Of a DNA stretch of 64,000 bases, positions 35,896-45,070 are shown piece by piece (position 1 is the stretch's first letter; every line of letters starts with the position of its first letter). The notes beneath the pieces are model-generated. The model was not told the DNA's origin and did not search any database. It saw nothing but the letters and a program-made list of their open reading frames with translations. A program made the position numbers and the translations under genes. The stretch is from Pseudomonadota bacterium (GTDB lineage: Bacteria > Pseudomonadota > Gammaproteobacteria > Steroidobacterales > Steroidobacteraceae), in the NCBI GenBank assembly GCA_025355105.1, contig JANYAE010000066.1:1-64000 (forward strand), written 5' to 3'.

Positions 35896-37692
35896 TCAGG
35901 TGACGCGGACAAAGTCGCCCGGCGCCTCGCCGAGCACCGGGTAGCCGGCCGCGGCGGCGCCGATCGACGGCGCGGCGACGTGGTCGCCGGAGTGCATCGC
36001 GAGCCACTTCTGCCAGGTCGGCCACCACGAGCCCGGCTGCGGCGCGGTCGTCGCCAGCCACTCGTCGGGGCCGAGGTGCCGGTCGCTCGGCGTGCGGGTG
36101 CGCACGCGGTGCTTGCGCTTCGGGTGCACGGGCCCGGAGATGATGCCGGCGTTGTGGCCGCCGCTCGTCAGCAGGAAGGTGTAGTCCGCTGAGCGCGTCA
36201 GGTTCTCGAGCTTGTAGACGCTCTTCCACGGCGCGACGTGGTCGGTCTCCGTGCCGACGACGAACATCGGCATCTTGAGGTCCGAGAGCCGCACCGGCTC
36301 GCCGCGCACCGGGAAGCGGCCGCTCGAGAGCTCGTTGTCGAGGTACAGCCGGTACAGGTATTCGGTGTGCATCTTGTACGGCATGCGCGTGCCGTCGGCG
36401 TTCCACGCCATCAGGTCGACCATCGGATCGCGCTGGCCCTTGAGGTAGTTCTGCACCATCGGCTGCCAGATGAGGTCGCGCGGCCGCAGCCTCTGGAAGG
36501 CGCCGCCCATCTGGCGGCTGTCGAGCACGCCGTCCTGGTACATCTGCGCCTCGAGCAGTGCCAGCTGGCCGCGGTTGATGAACAGCGCCAGCTCGCCGGG
36601 CTCGGAGAAGTCGGTCTGCGCCGCGAAAAAGGTCAGGCTCGCGAGCCGCGTGTCGTGCTCGCGCGCCAGCGTCGCCGCGCCGATCGCGAGCAGCGTGCCG
36701 CCGATGCAGTAGCCGGTCGCGTGGATCTTGCGGCCCGGCATGATCGCGCTGACCGCGTCGACCGCGGCGCGCAGCCCCTGGTCGACGTAGTCGTCCATCG
36801 CGAAGTCGCGATCGCCCGCCTCGGGGTTCTTCCACGAGACCATGAACACCGTGTGGCCCTGGTCGACGAGGAACTTGACCAGCGAGTTCTTCGGCGACAG
36901 GTCCAGGATGTAGTACTTCATGATCCAGGCCGGCACGATCAGCACCGGCTCGGCGTGCACCTGCGGCGTGGTGGGCTCGTACTGCAGCAGCTCGATCAGC
37001 GAGTTCCTGAAGACGACCTTGCCCTTGGTGACCGCGACGCTCTTGCCGACCTCGAAGGCCTCGGTGCCGACCGGGCCCTTCTTGTCCATGACGCGCGCCA
37101 GGTCCTCGACCAGGTTCTGCGCGCCCTTCATCAGGTTCTGGCCGCCCTCGGCGCGGCTCAGCTCGAGCAGCTCCGGGTTGGTCGGCAGGAAGTTGGTCGG
37201 CGACAGCGCGTCGAGCCACTGACGGATCGTGAAGTCGACCAGCTCGCCGTGGTACTGGCGCAGTCCGTCGACGTCCTTCGGCAGGGTTCGCATCCACGCC
37301 GCGCCGTGCTGGTAGCCGCGGGCGATGACGTTGAACGGGTACTGCTGCCAGGCGTCACCCGCGAAGCGCTTGTCACCTTCGCCGTTCAGACCCTCGGTGG
37401 GCGAGAGCTGCTCGCCGCCGGCCGCGCGGCTGGCGAAGGAGAAGTTGTCGGCCGCGCGGCGCATCGCGTCGGTCGCGAGCTCCATCTGCCGGCCAGGCGA
37501 CATCGCGAGCTGCATCGCCCAGTCGGTCCAGGCGGTCGTATAGGCGGTCGGGGAGAGGCCGCCGGTCAGCTTGCCGACCGCGGCGCGGAAGGCCTTGTCG
37601 ATCGCCTCGGTGGTCGGCGCCTGCGGCAGCGCCTGGGCGCCGGGCAGTGGCGGGACGGCCGGGTTGTCGGCGGTCGGCTTGCGGTCGCTCAT
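35896..37692 (-). CDS. phaC: class I poly(3-hydroxyalkanoate) synthase
   Basis: A 598-residue PHA synthase that polymerises 3-hydroxyacyl-CoA into storage granules. An N-terminal PhaC_N region (WTDWAMQLAMSPGRQM) precedes the alpha/beta-hydrolase core. The core has the lipase-like box GYCIGG with nucleophile Cys, catalytic Asp in GTETDHVAPW and His in SGGHNAGI. Length and motifs indicate class I, acting alone without PhaE/PhaR subunits. The start at MSDRKPTADN lies 24-30 bases after a TTGCTG-N17-TATACT promoter overlapped by a PhaR-like site. No phaA, phaB or phasin gene is adjacent, though the thiolases at 7681-10174 could supply precursors. Confidence 0.93.
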   Translation of the reverse strand: MSDRKPTADNPAVPPLPGAQALPQAPTTEAIDKAFRAAVGKLTGGLSPTAYTTAWTDWAMQLAMSPGRQMELATDAMRRAADNFSFASRAAGGEQLSPTEGLNGEGDKRFAGDAWQQYPFNVIARGYQHGAAWMRTLPKDVDGLRQYHGELVDFTIRQWLDALSPTNFLPTNPELLELSRAEGGQNLMKGAQNLVEDLARVMDKKGPVGTEAFEVGKSVAVTKGKVVFRNSLIELLQYEPTTPQVHAEPVLIVPAWIMKYYILDLSPKNSLVKFLVDQGHTVFMVSWKNPEAGDRDFAMDDYVDQGLRAAVDAVSAIMPGRKIHATGYCIGGTLLAIGAATLAREHDTRLASLTFFAAQTDFSEPGELALFINRGQLALLEAQMYQDGVLDSRQMGGAFQRLRPRDLIWQPMVQNYLKGQRDPMVDLMAWNADGTRMPYKMHTEYLYRLYLDNELSSGRFPVRGEPVRLSDLKMPMFVVGTETDHVAPWKSVYKLENLTRSADYTFLLTSGGHNAGIISGPVHPKRKHRVRTRTPSDRHLGPDEWLATTAPQPGSWWPTWQKWLAMHSGDHVAAPSIGAAAAGYPVLGEAPGDFVRVT

Positions 37693-37722
37693 GGACGTCT
37701 CCAGCGGGGGCCTGAGACGGGC

Positions 37723-37753
37723 AGTATAGACCGCTTTTTGCAGTGCAGCAAAG
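37723..37753 (-). promoter_or_regulatory. phaC promoter with PhaR-like operator
   Basis: On the minus strand -35 TTGCTG (37746-37751) and -10 TATACT (37723-37728) are 17 bases apart. TGCAGTGCAGCA (37739-37750, plus strand) covers the -35 and most of the spacer. It lies inside the inverted repeat TTTGC-AGTGCA-GCAAA (37737-37752). The 12-mer fits the degenerate PhaR motif TGCRNYGCASMA that I recall from alphaproteobacterial work. CTTTTTGCAGTGCA (37734-37747) recurs exactly at 44974-44987. Confidence 0.6.
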
Positions 37754-37768
37754 AGCCTCAGGGGAGGC

Positions 37769-39001
37769 CTAGGCGAGCACGGTGTCCTTGAGCGCCACCG
37801 CGGGGTCCGCGAGCTTGCGCGGGTCACAACGGACCTGCTCGGCGATCAGCTTCTTGGCCGCCATGTAATCCTTGGGGCTGTTGATGCAGTCGATCGCCAG
37901 CAGTTCGCCGGCCCGCAGGTAGCAGCAGGCGAAGCTGCGGCTGGCCGGCTCGCCGCGCAGCACCACCTGGTCGTGATCGTGGCTGAGGCCCACGATCAAG
38001 AGCTTGAGGTCAAACTGGTCCGACCAGAACCACGGCACCCGGTCGTGCACCACGGCGCCGCCGCGCAGGTTCGCGGCCGCGGTCTTGGCCTGCTCGAAGG
38101 CGTTGTCCACCGATTCGAGGCGCACGCGCCGACCGTAACGCCGGCTGTGCTGGCTGGTGCAGTCGCCGGCGGCCCACACCGCGGGGTCGCTGGTCCGGCA
38201 GTGCTCGTCAACCGCGATGCCGTTGTCGCAGGCAAGGCCCGCGGCCGCCGCGAGCCCGGTGTTGGGCAGCACGCCGACGCCGACGATCACGACGTCGGCA
38301 GCCAGGCGCGCGCCGCCCGCGATCTCCACCGCTCCCAGCCGGCGCGAATCGTCGGCACGCGGCAGGAACGCGCCGAGCGCGGCGCCGAGGTGCAGGCGGA
38401 CGCCAGCGCGCGCGTGCTCGGCGGCGAAGAACGCCGACACCGCCGGCGCCACCACGCGGTTCATGACCCGCTCCGCCATCTCGAGCACGTCCACCTCGTG
38501 ACCGAGGCTGCGGCAGGTCGCCGCCACCTCAAGGCCGATGTAGCCGCCACCGACGATCACCACGCGCGCGCCGGGGGCGAGCTCGGCGCGGATCCGGTCG
38601 ACGTCGGCCACCGTGCGCAGGTAGTGGACGCCGACGAGGTCGTGGCCCGGCACCGCGACCTTGCGCGGTGCGCTGCCGGTCGCGAGCAGCAGCCGGTCGT
38701 AGCCGAGGCGCGCGCCGTCGGCGAGCAGCACGCCGCGGCCGGCGAGGTCCAGGCCCTCGGCGCGCGCGCCGACCAGCAAGGTGACCCCGGCGGTGTCATA
38801 GAAGGCCGCGGGCTTCACCGCCAGGCGTTCGAGCGGCAGTTCGCCGGCGAGGAACTTCTTCGACAGCGGCGGTCGCTGGTAGGGCAGGTACGGCTCGTCG
38901 CCGACCAGGACCAGCCGGCCGGTGTAGCCGTCGCGATGCAGGCTGTCGACGGCCTGGGCCGCCGCCTGGCCCGCGCCGACGATCACGATGGTCTCAGGCA
39001 T
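37769..39001 (-). CDS. FAD-dependent NAD(P)H oxidoreductase (ferredoxin/rubredoxin reductase type)
   Basis: A 410-residue two-dinucleotide-fold flavoprotein. The N-terminal FAD fold is VIVGAGQAAAQAVDSL, with PYQRPPLSKKFL typical of ferredoxin and rubredoxin reductases of oxygenase systems. The NAD fold is VVIVGGGYIGLEVAATCRSLG, the second FAD motif is VWAAGDCTS, and a C-terminal reductase domain carries VPWFWSDQFDLKL. It passes electrons from NAD(P)H to a small ferredoxin or P450-type partner. No monooxygenase or ferredoxin of the usual kind is adjacent, so its partner is unknown. It is divergent from the PII gene. Confidence 0.9.
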   Translation of the reverse strand: MPETIVIVGAGQAAAQAVDSLHRDGYTGRLVLVGDEPYLPYQRPPLSKKFLAGELPLERLAVKPAAFYDTAGVTLLVGARAEGLDLAGRGVLLADGARLGYDRLLLATGSAPRKVAVPGHDLVGVHYLRTVADVDRIRAELAPGARVVIVGGGYIGLEVAATCRSLGHEVDVLEMAERVMNRVVAPAVSAFFAAEHARAGVRLHLGAALGAFLPRADDSRRLGAVEIAGGARLAADVVIVGVGVLPNTGLAAAAGLACDNGIAVDEHCRTSDPAVWAAGDCTSQHSRRYGRRVRLESVDNAFEQAKTAAANLRGGAVVHDRVPWFWSDQFDLKLLIVGLSHDHDQVVLRGEPASRSFACCYLRAGELLAIDCINSPKDYMAAKKLIAEQVRCDPRKLADPAVALKDTVLA

Positions 39002-39140
39002 GGCCGCTCCGGATGAGGCGTCACTCTACCAGCGCAGTGTGCGGCGCTGTCGCACCAAAGCCGCGCACGGCCGCCGCAGCTCGCGCTACGGTGGTGCGTA
39101 CCTATGGTGTCGCAACGGCCTAAGTGCATGATTCCGGTGA

Positions 39141-39563
<423 letters not shown>

Positions 39564-39603
39564 GCCTGCCGGCGCGGCGACCGCCGCCGCCACAGCCCTG
39601 CCG

Positions 39604-39972
39604 ATGAGCGCCCCGGCCGACGATCTCGAGACAGTCGTTGCGGGCCTGCACCTCGACGACGCCCGGCGGCACATCTTCCTGTGCGTCGGCGGCGGCAAGT
39701 GCTCGCCGCTCGAGGCCAGCGAGGCCTCGTGGGCATTCCTGAAGAAGCGCCTGCGCGAGCTCGGTCAGGTGGACGTCGAGCGCGGCGTGCTGCGCACCAA
39801 GGCCGGCTGCCTGCGAGTCTGCCGCGACGGTCCGATCGCGGTCGTCTACCCGGAAGGCACCTGGTATCGCGACTGCACCCCGGCGAATCTCGAGCGCATC
39901 ATCGTCGAGCACCTGATCGGCGGCCGGCCGGTCAGCTCGCTCGCGATCGCCTGCGGGCCGCTCGTCGACTGA
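39604..39972 (+). CDS. thioredoxin-like [2Fe-2S] ferredoxin domain protein
   Basis: A 122-residue protein of the thioredoxin-like ferredoxin fold (as in Aquifex Fd and NuoE-related proteins). Candidate cluster ligands are Cys27 and Cys33 (HIFLCVGGGKC) and Cys69 and Cys73 (TKAGCLRVC), with a further Cys91. It ends VEHLIGGRPVSSLAI, as family members commonly do. It probably carries electrons in the cytosol; the partner is unknown. It lies 40 bases after the PII gene and 59 before a quinone reductase. Confidence 0.85.
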   Translation: MSAPADDLETVVAGLHLDDARRHIFLCVGGGKCSPLEASEASWAFLKKRLRELGQVDVERGVLRTKAGCLRVCRDGPIAVVYPEGTWYRDCTPANLERIIVEHLIGGRPVSSLAIACGPLVD

Positions 39973-40031
39973 CGCGGATGCGGCAGGGGCGCTGGTAGAC
40001 TGGCCGGCAGGTCGAACCACGGAGAGGTCCC

Positions 40032-41006
40032 ATGACACGAGGCATCCTGCTGCGCGCGCACGGCGGACCGGAGGTGCTCGAGTGGTCGTCGATCGAGTTG
40101 CCGCGCCTCAAGCGCAACGAGGTCCGCGTCCGGCACACGGCGGTCGGCGTCAACTACATCGACGTCTACGACCGCAGCGGCCTCTATCCGATGAAGCTGC
40201 CCGCGGCGCTCGGCCGCGAAGCCGCCGGCGTGGTCGAGCAGGTCGGCAGCAAGGTCGGCGCCTTCAAGGTCGGTGACCGCGTGGCCTACGTGCTGTCGAG
40301 CCCGGGGTCCTACACCGAGGCGCGCCACGTCCCTGCCGAGCGGCTGGTGCACGTCCCGCCCGGCGTCAGCGACGCGCAGGCTGCCGGCATGATGCTGAAG
40401 GGGCTCACCGCGCACTACCTGCTGCGGCGCACCTACCGGGTCAAGAAGGGTGATCCGATCGTGGTCCACGCCGCCGCCGGCGGCGTCGGCCTGCTGCTGG
40501 TGCAGTGGGGCCGGCAGCTCGGCGCGCGCGTGATCGGCGTGGTCGGCAGCGACGCCAAGGCGGCACTCGCCCGCGAGCACGGTGCGCACGAGGTCGTGGT
40601 GACGCCGCGCGAGGATCTGGTCGCGCGGGTTCGCGAAATCACCGCCGGCAAGGGCGTGCCGGTGGTCTACGACTCGGTCGGCCAGGACACGTTCTTCGCT
40701 TCGCTCGACTGCCTGCGGCGCCTCGGCCTGATGGTGAGCTTCGGCAACGCCTCCGGCCCGGTGCCGCCCTTCAGCGCGCTCGAGCTGTCCAAGCGCGGTT
40801 CGCTCTACCTGACGCGACCGACACTGTTCCACTACATCGCCACCAAGGGCGAGCTCAATCGGGCCGCACGCGAGTTGTTCGCGGTCGTCGAGAGCGGCGC
40901 GGTCAAGGTTCGCGTCGGCCAGACCTACCCGCTCGCCGAGGCGGCGCGCGCCCACCGGGATCTCGAGTCGCGGCGCACCACCGGTTCGACGGTACTGATC
41001 CCCTGA
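40032..41006 (+). CDS. NADPH:quinone oxidoreductase (zeta-crystallin type)
   Basis: A 324-residue zinc-independent MDR-family reductase. It has the GroES-like N-terminal domain (VGVNYIDVYDRSGLYPMKLP, LGREAAGVVEQVG) and an NADPH-binding fold with HAAAGGVGLLLVQWGRQLGA. Catalytic zinc-ligand Cys residues are absent. It reduces quinones or enones with NADPH. Its stop codon overlaps the likely CTG start of the next gene (CTGA), suggesting coupled translation. Confidence 0.92.
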   Translation: MTRGILLRAHGGPEVLEWSSIELPRLKRNEVRVRHTAVGVNYIDVYDRSGLYPMKLPAALGREAAGVVEQVGSKVGAFKVGDRVAYVLSSPGSYTEARHVPAERLVHVPPGVSDAQAAGMMLKGLTAHYLLRRTYRVKKGDPIVVHAAAGGVGLLLVQWGRQLGARVIGVVGSDAKAALAREHGAHEVVVTPREDLVARVREITAGKGVPVVYDSVGQDTFFASLDCLRRLGLMVSFGNASGPVPPFSALELSKRGSLYLTRPTLFHYIATKGELNRAARELFAVVESGAVKVRVGQTYPLAEAARAHRDLESRRTTGSTVLIP

Positions 41007-42667
41007 GCCGGCCACGGCGCACGCAGGCGCGGCTCTGCCTCGGCGCGCTGCTGCTGGTGGCGACCGCGGCGACGGCCACCGAACGACCGGCCACCGCGGT
41101 CGCGCCGCCGGGCGTGCCGGATGCGGCCGAGCTCGAGCGACGCGGTGCGACCGTCGGCCGCATCGACGTCTACGTCCAGAACATCTTCGATCTCGGCGAC
41201 CCGCGCGAGAACAGGACGCTGTACCGCGCCGCCAACCACCTGCACTACCGCAGCCGCGAGCGCACGGTGCGCGAGCAGCTGCTGTTCGCTCCGGGCGCGG
41301 CGCTGTCGAAGCAGCAGCTCGAGGAGACCGAACGCATCCTGCGCTCGCGCCGCTACCTGAGCGATGCCTGGGTCGTGCCGATCGGCTACGACGCGGCCAG
41401 CAACTCGGCGGCCGTCGCGGTGACGGTGCGCGACGTCTGGACGCTGAACCCGAACGTCTCCTTCGGCCGCGCCGGCGGCCAGAACCGCTCCTCCGCGTCG
41501 CTCGAGGAGGAGAACCTGCTCGGCACCGGCAACAAGATCCAGGTCGGGCGGTCGCACGACGTCGATCGCAGCTCGACGCTGTTCAGCGCCTACGATCCGA
41601 ACATCGCCGGCAGCTGGTGGCAGGCCACGCTCAACTATGCCGACAACAGCGACGGCCGCGTCAAGTCGCTGGCGCTTGACCGCCCGTTCTACGCGCTCGA
41701 TACGCGCCGCGCCTACGGCGTCGACCTCGCCGACGGCACGAGTCGCGTGTCGCGCTACTCGCAGGGCGCCGTCAGCGACCAGTTCGACGCCCGCCACAGC
41801 CAGCACCAGGCCTACTACGGCTGGTCGAGCGGGCTGGTCGGTGACTGGACGCAGCGCTGGTACACGGGCGTGCGCTACGACGAGGCCGCGTTCACGCCGC
41901 TGGCGGGGGTCGCGAGCGTGGCGCCGCTGCCGGCGGAGCGCAAGTTCGCCTACCCGTGGCTCGGCTGGCAGCTGGTCGAGAACGATTACGAGAAGACCGA
42001 GAACCTGGATCTCATCGGCCGCACCGAGGACGTGTACGTCGGCCGCTCGCTGTACGCCGAGCTCGGCGCCTCGAACGACGCCTTCGGCGGCCGCGGCCAC
42101 TCGCTGCTGACGCAGCTGACCGCGCTCGACGCCTGGCAGTTCGGGCCGAGACAGGAGCTGTTCCTGTCGGCGGCGCTGGCCGGCCGGCTCGACGAGGGCA
42201 CCGCGCACAACGTCAGCGTCACCAGCACGGCGCGCTACTTCGACCGGCTGACGCCGCACCAGCTCCTGTACGCGTCGCTGTCCGCGACCGTGACCCACCG
42301 CCTGGACGCCGACCAGCAGCTGCTGCTCGGCGGCGACACCGGCCTGCGCGGCTACCCGATCCGCTTCCAGGGCGGCAGCTCCAGCGCGCTGCTCACGCTC
42401 GAGCACCGGGTGTTCACCGACTGGTTCCCGCTGCGGCTGGTGCGGGTCGGCGGCGCGCTGTTTTTCGACGCCGGCCGGACCTGGGGCCGCGACTACCTCG
42501 GCGCCGAGCCGCTCGGTCTGCTCAAGGACGTCGGGCTCGGCATCCGCCTCGGCAACGTGCGCTCAGGTCTTGGTAACGTGGTGCACGTCGACCTGTCGTA
42601 CGCTCTGGACGCCCCGCCGGGCATCAAGCGCGTTCAGGTCACGGTCCAAACACTCGACAGGTTCTGA
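41003..42667 (+). CDS. BamA/TamA-like outer-membrane beta-barrel protein
   Basis: About 554 residues if started at CTG 41003. A signal peptide (SRPRRTQARLCLGALLLVATAATA) is followed by a POTRA-like domain (about 35-145, RERTVREQLLFAPGAALS, then LRSRRYLSDAWVVPIGY) and a C-terminal Omp85 barrel. The barrel has the GGDTGLRGYPIRFQG segment that matches the VRGY/F lid-lock motif. The last strand ends in Phe (VTVQTLDRF), as needed for BAM insertion. No ATG, GTG or TTG gives the signal peptide; GTG 41057 would cut into it. CTG is therefore the best start, overlapping the previous stop. The role (protein or lipid insertion) is unknown; it is smaller than BamA. Confidence 0.8.
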   Translation: MSRPRRTQARLCLGALLLVATAATATERPATAVAPPGVPDAAELERRGATVGRIDVYVQNIFDLGDPRENRTLYRAANHLHYRSRERTVREQLLFAPGAALSKQQLEETERILRSRRYLSDAWVVPIGYDAASNSAAVAVTVRDVWTLNPNVSFGRAGGQNRSSASLEEENLLGTGNKIQVGRSHDVDRSSTLFSAYDPNIAGSWWQATLNYADNSDGRVKSLALDRPFYALDTRRAYGVDLADGTSRVSRYSQGAVSDQFDARHSQHQAYYGWSSGLVGDWTQRWYTGVRYDEAAFTPLAGVASVAPLPAERKFAYPWLGWQLVENDYEKTENLDLIGRTEDVYVGRSLYAELGASNDAFGGRGHSLLTQLTALDAWQFGPRQELFLSAALAGRLDEGTAHNVSVTSTARYFDRLTPHQLLYASLSATVTHRLDADQQLLLGGDTGLRGYPIRFQGGSSSALLTLEHRVFTDWFPLRLVRVGGALFFDAGRTWGRDYLGAEPLGLLKDVGLGIRLGNVRSGLGNVVHVDLSYALDAPPGIKRVQVTVQTLDRF

Positions 42668-42669
42668 AC

Positions 42670-43311
42670 ATGGCCAGCACTGCCTACGGCGACGACATCT
42701 ACACCGAACCGGCGGACGTGGATCCTGACACGCTCGCCCATCTCGGCCCGCTCGCGCGCCTGGCCGGGCGCTGGCGCGGCAGCGGCGGCATCGACGTCAA
42801 CCCGAAGGCCGACGGTCCGGAGACCGCCGCCTACATCGAGACCATCGACCTCGAGCCCATCGATCCGCAGACCAACGGCCCGCAGCTGCTGTACGGCCTG
42901 CGCTACCACCAGCACGTCAACAAGCCGGGCGAGCGCGCCACCTACCATGACCAGGTGGGCTACTGGCTGTGGGAGCCGGCCAGCGGCGCGCTCTACCAGA
43001 CGGTGTCGATTCCGCGCGCCCAGACGCTGCTCGCGACCGGTCACGCCAGCGCCGAGGCGACGCGCTTCGAGCTCACCGCGACGCGCGGCACGACCGTCAA
43101 CGGCATCAGCTCGCAGCCGTTCCTCGAGGCGGCGTTCACGACGCTCGAGTACCGCATCGTCGTGACGCTCGAGGACGGCGACCGCTGGTCCTACGACGAG
43201 GACACGCTGCTGCAGGTCCGCGGCCAGGCCGAGCCCTTCCACCACACCGACCGCAGCACGCTGACGCGCGTCGGCGCACCGCAGCCGAATCCGCTCGCGC
43301 GCCGGCGCTAG
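42670..43311 (+). CDS. nitrobindin-like (FABP family) beta-barrel protein
   Basis: A 213-residue protein of the DUF1794/nitrobindin family, a small beta-barrel related to fatty-acid-binding proteins. The N-terminal LAGRWRGSG motif matches the family's G-x-W-x-G-x-G strand. The C-terminal FHHTDRSTLTRV resembles the segment that carries the proximal haem His in nitrobindins. Nitrobindins bind ferric haem and react with NO or peroxynitrite, but haem binding here is inference. It starts two bases after the barrel gene. Confidence 0.78.
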   Translation: MASTAYGDDIYTEPADVDPDTLAHLGPLARLAGRWRGSGGIDVNPKADGPETAAYIETIDLEPIDPQTNGPQLLYGLRYHQHVNKPGERATYHDQVGYWLWEPASGALYQTVSIPRAQTLLATGHASAEATRFELTATRGTTVNGISSQPFLEAAFTTLEYRIVVTLEDGDRWSYDEDTLLQVRGQAEPFHHTDRSTLTRVGAPQPNPLARRR

Positions 43312-43374
43312 CGTGCCGGTGGCGCGGCCGCCGCCGGCCGCTCTGCTAGGCTAGCGGCTCCCCGCCTGCTCACC

Positions 43375-43821
43375 GTGGAGCCTCAGGTGTCCGACGACCA
43401 CCGCCTGCGCGCGGACTATCGCGCCTTCCGCCGCATCACGACGCGCTGGATGGACAACGACAGCTACGGCCACGTCAACAACGTCGTCTACTACTCGTAC
43501 TTCGACACCGCCGTGAACGGCTACCTGATCGAGGCGGCCGGCACCGACATCCGCACGCTGCCGGCGATCGGCATCGTCGCCGAGACCTCGTGCCGCTTCC
43601 TCGCCGAGCTGTCGTTCCCGGAGCCGGTCGATGCCGGCCTGGTGCTCGAGAAGCTCGGCAACTCGAGCGTGATCTACCGCATCGGCCTGTTCAGTGCCGC
43701 GCGCGAGTCGGCGGCGGCGCTCGGGCGCTTCGTGCACGTCTACGTCGACCGCGTCAGCCGCCAGGTGGTGCCGGTGCCGCAGCTGATCCGGGCCGCGCTC
43801 GAGCCGCTCAAGTCGCGGTGA
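43375..43821 (+). CDS. acyl-CoA thioesterase (4HBT/YbgC type)
   Basis: A 148-residue hotdog-fold thioesterase. The 4HBT active-site motif is DNDSYGHVNNVVYYSYFDTA, with the catalytic Asp in the first position of the D-x-x-x-HVNN pattern. It hydrolyses acyl-CoA; chain preference is unknown. It starts at GTG 43375; GTG 43387 is an alternative. Its last 14 bases overlap the 3' end of the convergent GST gene. Confidence 0.87.
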   Translation: MEPQVSDDHRLRADYRAFRRITTRWMDNDSYGHVNNVVYYSYFDTAVNGYLIEAAGTDIRTLPAIGIVAETSCRFLAELSFPEPVDAGLVLEKLGNSSVIYRIGLFSAARESAAALGRFVHVYVDRVSRQVVPVPQLIRAALEPLKSR

Positions 43822-44416
43822 TCGGCGCCCACTTCGGCCGCTGCTCGACGCGGCTGATCCAGGCGCGGATCGCCGGATAGGCCGCGAGCGGCAGCCCGGC
43901 CTCGTCGGCGACGTGCGTGTAGGCGTAGAGCGCGATGTCGGCGAGCGAGTAGGCGTCGCCGACCAGGAAGCTGCGGCCCTCGAGGCCGCGCTCGAGCACT
44001 GCCAGCGCCTCGCGTCCCTTGGCGTGCTTCTCGACGAGCTTGTCGCCGAGCTCCGCGGGCGTGCGCTTCATTGACGCCAGCCAGAAGCGCGCGGTGCCGA
44101 CGTTCGGCTCGAGGTTGTACTGCTCGAAGCACAGCCACTGCCACATCAGCGCGCGCTGCCACGCGTCGCGCGGCACGAGCGCCGAGCCCTCGGCGAGGAA
44201 GCTGATGATCGCGTGGCTCTCGGCGAGGAAGCCGCGGCCGGGCACCTCGAGCAGCGGGATGCGGCCGTTCGGGTTCTTGGCGAGGAACTCGGCCGTGCGG
44301 CTCGCGCCCACCTTGATGTCGAGCTCGATGAGTTCGTAGGCGAGGTCGAGCTCGCGGAGCACGAGGCGCACCTTGTAGCCGTTGCCGGAGGGCCGGTAGT
44401 CGTAGAGTCGGTACAT
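43808..44416 (-). CDS. glutathione S-transferase family protein
   Basis: A 202-residue GST with an N-terminal thioredoxin-like domain (MYRLYDYRPSGNGYKVRLVL, NPNGRIPLLEV, and AESHAIISFLAE for glutathione binding) and an all-helical C-terminal domain (FLVGDAYSLADIALYAYTHV, the N-capping box). The likely catalytic residue is Ser10 of PSGN. The SSCS-type motif of maleylacetoacetate isomerase is absent, so it is probably not the missing step of the homogentisate pathway. It is 2 bases downstream of ilvN on the same strand. Confidence 0.87.
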   Translation of the reverse strand: MYRLYDYRPSGNGYKVRLVLRELDLAYELIELDIKVGASRTAEFLAKNPNGRIPLLEVPGRGFLAESHAIISFLAEGSALVPRDAWQRALMWQWLCFEQYNLEPNVGTARFWLASMKRTPAELGDKLVEKHAKGREALAVLERGLEGRSFLVGDAYSLADIALYAYTHVADEAGLPLAAYPAIRAWISRVEQRPKWAPITAT

Positions 44417-44418
44417 GC

Positions 44419-44925
44419 TCAGGCCGCCGAGACGCGGCTGACGGTCGCGGTGCCGTGGCGGATGCCGAGCGCGCCGCTGCGCACCACCTCGAGCACCTCG
44501 CCGAACTGCGAGGCCTGCGCCAGGAAGCGCGACACCTGCGCCTCGCTGCTGGTCAGCTCGATGACGAAGTTGGCGAGCGCGCCGGACAGGATCCGGCCGG
44601 CGGCCTCGGTGACCACCGCGGTCAGCGCCTCGAGCTGCGAGGCGGACACCTTGAGCTTCAGCAGCAGCAGCTCGCGCTCGAAGTGATCGCCGCGGGTCAG
44701 GTCCTCGACCAGCACCACGTCGACCAGCTTCCTGAGCTGGCTGACGATCTGCGCGACCACCGCGTCGTTGCCGGTGGTCACCAGCGTCAGGCGTGACACG
44801 GTCGGCGTATCGGTCGGAGCGACCGACAGCGACTCGATGTTATAGCCGCGCGTCGAGAACAGCCCGGCCACCCGGCCGAGGGCACCGGCCTCGTTCTGCA
44901 GCAGGATCGCGATGATGTGTCGCAT
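44419..44925 (-). CDS. ilvN: acetolactate synthase small (regulatory) subunit
   Basis: A 168-residue regulatory subunit with an N-terminal ACT domain (RHIIAILLQNEAGALGRVAGLFSTRGYNIESLSV) that binds valine for feedback inhibition, and a C-terminal ferredoxin-like domain. It is the size of IlvH/IlvN. It activates the catalytic subunit encoded at 45071-46882. Unusually it is divergent from that gene rather than downstream of it in one operon. On this strand TAAAAT (complement of 44953-44958) is a possible -10. Confidence 0.92.
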   Translation of the reverse strand: MRHIIAILLQNEAGALGRVAGLFSTRGYNIESLSVAPTDTPTVSRLTLVTTGNDAVVAQIVSQLRKLVDVVLVEDLTRGDHFERELLLLKLKVSASQLEALTAVVTEAAGRILSGALANFVIELTSSEAQVSRFLAQASQFGEVLEVVRSGALGIRHGTATVSRVSAA

Positions 44926-44973
44926 TGGGGGTAACCGAAGGTTCGTACAGGGATTTTACAGCATAACGCGGTT

Positions 44974-44987
44974 CTTTTTGCAGTGCA
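44974..44987. promoter_or_regulatory. CTTTTTGCAGTGCA motif between ilvN and ilvB
   Basis: This 14-mer in the ilvN-ilvB divergent gap is identical to 37734-37747 in the phaC promoter region and contains the TGCAGTGCA core also seen at pyc. It lies where the -35 of the leftward ilvN promoter would fall, so one bound protein could affect both directions. Confidence 0.5.
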
Positions 44988-45070
44988 TAGACGGCGCCGC
45001 GCGCCATTGCTACTCTCAGCTGCGACGACGGGGATTGAGTGCCGTGAGAGAAAGCCACGAAGTAGTCGGG

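Noticed and set aside
43808-44416. The GST as the missing maleylacetoacetate isomerase
   Set aside because: The SSCS-type active-site motif of that enzyme is absent, and the gene is 38 kb from hmgA next to ilvN.
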